Of a DNA stretch of 64,000 nucleotides, positions 61,718 through 64,000 are shown in pieces. The notes beneath the pieces were generated by a model. The model searched no databases. It was given only the letters and a program-made list of their open reading frames with translations, and was not told where the DNA came from. The DNA lies in contig JACRQF010000014.1 of assembly GCA_016222825.1 (NCBI GenBank), positions 62,001 to 126,000 on the forward strand, in the 5' to 3' direction. Source of the DNA: Verrucomicrobiota bacterium. Its GTDB lineage: Bacteria > Verrucomicrobiota > Verrucomicrobiia > CAIQCK01. Within the stretch, counting starts at the first letter, position 1, and every line of letters begins with the position of its first letter. Both the position numbers and the translations under genes were made by a program.

Positions 61718-63915
61718 AGCTTCTTCATTTCAAGAGGTCCAACGACCAGTTCCACCACCCGCACGTCGCCGGGCGGGACGGTGACGCTTACGGCGTTGGC
61801 GGTGACGGGCAGGTCTTTCTCCTCGGACAAATTGCGCGCCGAGACGAGACGCTCGCGTTTCGGCGTGATCGTGATGGTGGGCCGCAGGGCTGGGTTGAAG
61901 ATGACTTCGCCGGACTCCTCCTTGTAAGCACCCCGATTCTCCAGAAGACCGACCAGCCAGCCGCGCGCGGTGCGGTTGATGGTGAATTGGATGTTGCCCT
62001 CGATCTTCAGCGGCAGGTGGCGCGCGGCCAGCGCGTCCATCAACTCGCGAACGGAGCGTCCATCGCGGGCAAATTCCTCGATCGAGAAACGGCCCGCGCG
62101 GCGAAATGCCTCCGCGTCCGCGCCGAGTTGGCCGGCAAGGCGTTGCGTGACGACCAGATGGCCGCCGTGTTGGAGGTAGTCGAGCAGCGTGCGGCGAAAC
62201 GCCGGCGTCAACTCGTGGTCGCCCAACAGCAGCGCCACCGGGTAGAGCCGCAGCAGTTCGGGCCGCACGGTGCTCAGCAGCAGGTCGAAGCTCTCGCCGT
62301 AGGGCGTGTTGACCATCATGCGCGATTCGCTAAACCGGTCGCCTTTGCGGTAGAGGATCGTTCGCGGAAAAACCGTGTCGAGCACGGTGGCTGTTTCCAT
62401 GTCGCCCGGCGTCGGCTCCAACCGCCACCACGGCCGGACCTGGCCCGCGCCGGGTGTGACTTGGAAACCAGCGAACTGGTCCACGATCAGCGCGAACGGC
62501 GTGTAAGGCACGCCCGCGTCGGGATGCCGCTCAATAAGCCGGACGAACTCCTGCGCCTTCCGGCCAATGGGCGAGAGCTGGAAATGTTTCTCCTCCGACT
62601 GATCTCGCATGACGGGCGGGAACGGCTTCGTTCCTTTCTGTTCAGGCAGGCGGCGGAACAACCCAAGCTGGCAGGCCTCCGGCGTCGTGAACGCCGCGCC
62701 AGCCAGCCACGCCAGAAACCACGTGCGCGCCTGGAACGCCGCCGAGTGGCCCGGCCGCCGCGGTTCCTCGCTCTCGTCCGCCTCATAATAAGGAATCGAG
62801 CCGCCATACCACGGCGAGGTCTGCACCACGAATGAGACTTTGTTCTGCCGCGCCGCGCCGCGGGTCATCGCCACGCGCGCTTGGACGCACGGGCTGCCCG
62901 CGCCGAGTTCGGTGGTGATGAGGTCCGCGCCCCACTGCGCCGCGTAAGGCTCCAGCCAGCCGTGGCCGGTAAACGAGCCGAAGAACTTCCCCGCCGCGCG
63001 CCCCTCCGCGAGCTTCCCGCAATACCACCGCCGGCGCGACTCGTAACAGTCGGGCTTGCACTCGCCGTCGAGGCTGGTGTTATAGCCCCACTCCGCCACG
63101 CCGGTCCAGCGGCCGGTTGCGAGCGAGAAGTTCTCAAACTCCCACACAGGGCTGAGCACGCGCTGTCGGGCCGCTTCGAGCGCGAAGCGCCCGTGAACAC
63201 TGCCTTTCTTGTGTAGCCCGACCTTGTCGTAGCACATGAAGAAGAACGGCCGGCTCTCGAACCGCAGCGGCTGCCACGCGCTGGCCGCGAGGTTCTCGTA
63301 GCCAGCCGGCAGTGGCAGCGGCGCGGCCTTCAGCGTCACCGGCCGGTCCGCCCACAACTCTATCTGCGAGACCACGGCGGACCAGCCTTCGCGGTTGGAA
63401 AAACGCAGTTCGAGGCTGCCGCCCGCGCACCACGCCGGATCGAGGTCGAACTCCCAACGCTGCGGTTTCTCCGCCGGCATCGGAATGGTGAACGTCGGCT
63501 CTTTGGTCTTTGGGTCGGGCACATGGAGGAAGTTGCGGTTTGCGGCAATGTGCAGCCATGCGCTCGGGCCGGACAGCAACACGACGCGGAGTTTGTAGCG
63601 CGCTGCCTCGTCGAGACCCTCGAAGCGATAGACGACCGCGCGGTCCCAGTTGTCGGCGACGTTGTAACCCTTAGCATCGCGCCCGCGCACCTTGTGCGGC
63701 TGGCGCTCCGGCACGCCGCACTCCTCGCGCGCAACGAGATGACAGCCCGCCGGGCCGCCGTCGTCGGGAGCGTATTCTCTGCCAACCTCCACGGCATTTG
63801 ACTCGGCCGCAAGGAAGGCCAGCAGAATCGCGACCTGAAAGACAAAGGAATGGCGACAAAGGAACGAAACGGGAATGAACGCTGCTGTCGGAGAGTCTGA
63901 TTCCTTTGTCTTCAT
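61714..63915 (-). CDS. Large secreted protein of unknown family in the carbohydrate operon
   Basis: A 733-residue protein with a signal-like hydrophobic segment (about 25-42). An early beta-rich region (about 45-190, for example LSGPSAWLHIAANRNFLHV) resembles a carbohydrate-binding domain. The middle part includes GVAEWGYNTSLDGECKPD and EPYAAQWGADLITTELG, which suggests a TIM-barrel-like glycosidase core. A later GATase-like segment includes LLLGDHELTPAFRRTLLDYL. No family could be named. It is coupled to GH97 by an ATGA overlap. It starts 13 nt after the stop of the partial upstream gene, behind AGAGGA. Confidence 0.7.
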   Translation of the reverse strand: MKTKESDSPTAAFIPVSFLCRHSFVFQVAILLAFLAAESNAVEVGREYAPDDGGPAGCHLVAREECGVPERQPHKVRGRDAKGYNVADNWDRAVVYRFEGLDEAARYKLRVVLLSGPSAWLHIAANRNFLHVPDPKTKEPTFTIPMPAEKPQRWEFDLDPAWCAGGSLELRFSNREGWSAVVSQIELWADRPVTLKAAPLPLPAGYENLAASAWQPLRFESRPFFFMCYDKVGLHKKGSVHGRFALEAARQRVLSPVWEFENFSLATGRWTGVAEWGYNTSLDGECKPDCYESRRRWYCGKLAEGRAAGKFFGSFTGHGWLEPYAAQWGADLITTELGAGSPCVQARVAMTRGAARQNKVSFVVQTSPWYGGSIPYYEADESEEPRRPGHSAAFQARTWFLAWLAGAAFTTPEACQLGLFRRLPEQKGTKPFPPVMRDQSEEKHFQLSPIGRKAQEFVRLIERHPDAGVPYTPFALIVDQFAGFQVTPGAGQVRPWWRLEPTPGDMETATVLDTVFPRTILYRKGDRFSESRMMVNTPYGESFDLLLSTVRPELLRLYPVALLLGDHELTPAFRRTLLDYLQHGGHLVVTQRLAGQLGADAEAFRRAGRFSIEEFARDGRSVRELMDALAARHLPLKIEGNIQFTINRTARGWLVGLLENRGAYKEESGEVIFNPALRPTITITPKRERLVSARNLSEEKDLPVTANAVSVTVPPGDVRVVELVVGPLEMKKL

Positions 63916-63928
63916 TCCTCTGTCTCTT

Positions 63929-64000
63929 TCATTTCGCTTCTATCTCCACAGCGCCCTGTTGATGCGACAAACGCAACTTCAGAATTTTCATCGCCTCATC
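63929..64000 (-). CDS. C-terminal fragment of an upstream gene cut by the window edge
   Basis: The final 72 nt on the minus strand give 23 residues (DEAMKILKLRLSHQQGAVEI then EAK) ending in TGA at 63929. The stop lies 13 nt before the next gene's ATG, and an AGAGGA site lies in between, so this looks like the end of a co-transcribed gene. The fragment is too short to name. Confidence 0.5.
   Translation of the reverse strand, partial: DEAMKILKLRLSHQQGAVEIEAK

Overview
The window reads as chromosomal DNA from a GC-rich, Gram-negative-type bacterium of the Planctomycetes-Verrucomicrobia-Chlamydiae group. A verrucomicrobial (Pedosphaera/Limisphaera-like) soil or freshwater lineage is most likely. 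The assignment is inferred from gene families: a PEP-CTERM protein, a TIGR04073 exosortase-associated protein, DUF1080, GH172/DUF2961, GH97, a Tat-exported Gfo/Idh/MocA oxidoreductase, and an interspersed GCGGGCA-GGA-TGCCCGC repeat. No rRNA is present to confirm it. Genes are dense, often overlap by 4 nt (ATGA), and lie on both strands in short operons. I see no phage, transposase or CRISPR array.

The left part (1-5755) carries a partial ispA, a DUF2752 membrane protein, two tandem receiver-ParA/TadZ-like proteins with an Hpt protein, and gltD. The highlight is 5916-10928, a compact selenocysteine cassette in the order tRNA-Sec(UCA), selD, selA, selB, iodothyronine-deiodinase-like gene. Two of these genes are interrupted by an in-frame TGA that I read as selenocysteine. 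selD has Sec18 in a CAGU motif. The deiodinase-like gene has Sec78 in a SFTUPPF motif. Each TGA is followed by a perfect hairpin at the distance expected of a bacterial SECIS. Plain ORF calling truncates or splits both genes. The tRNA-Sec also has an acceptor/T branch that appears one pair shorter than the usual 13.

From 11142 to 26261 come a PD-(D/E)xK-like nuclease of lower GC, secreted hydrolases and glycosidase-like proteins, TPR and NHL proteins, bioB, a degenerate receiver, a small membrane protein with an L7/L12-like domain, glgP, a GH172/nucleoside hydrolase pair, and a Tat oxidoreductase. From 26402 to 39358 come a six-PAS sensor kinase, a PEP-CTERM protein, a GT-C-type membrane protein with a degenerate copy of its C-terminus upstream, a LarA-like racemase, DUF1080, a class I glutamine amidotransferase, an internally deleted HTH/metallo-hydrolase remnant, and a TIGR04073/lipoprotein cluster with an intrinsic terminator just before the lipoprotein gene.

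From 39413 to 44998 lies a surface-polysaccharide locus: GT4, GT2, two SDR epimerases, RmlC-type epimerase and glucose-1-phosphate cytidylyltransferase. Housekeeping genes follow (era, rpsU, trmB), with a giant TPR protein, an adenosine-specific-kinase-family protein, and a striking receiver/Pro-Ala-repeat/pseudokinase/TM/FGE-like fusion translationally coupled to an FHA protein. The right end (58382-64000) is a minus-strand carbohydrate-degradation operon: sialidase-like, GH97, a large secreted protein, and the tail of another gene.
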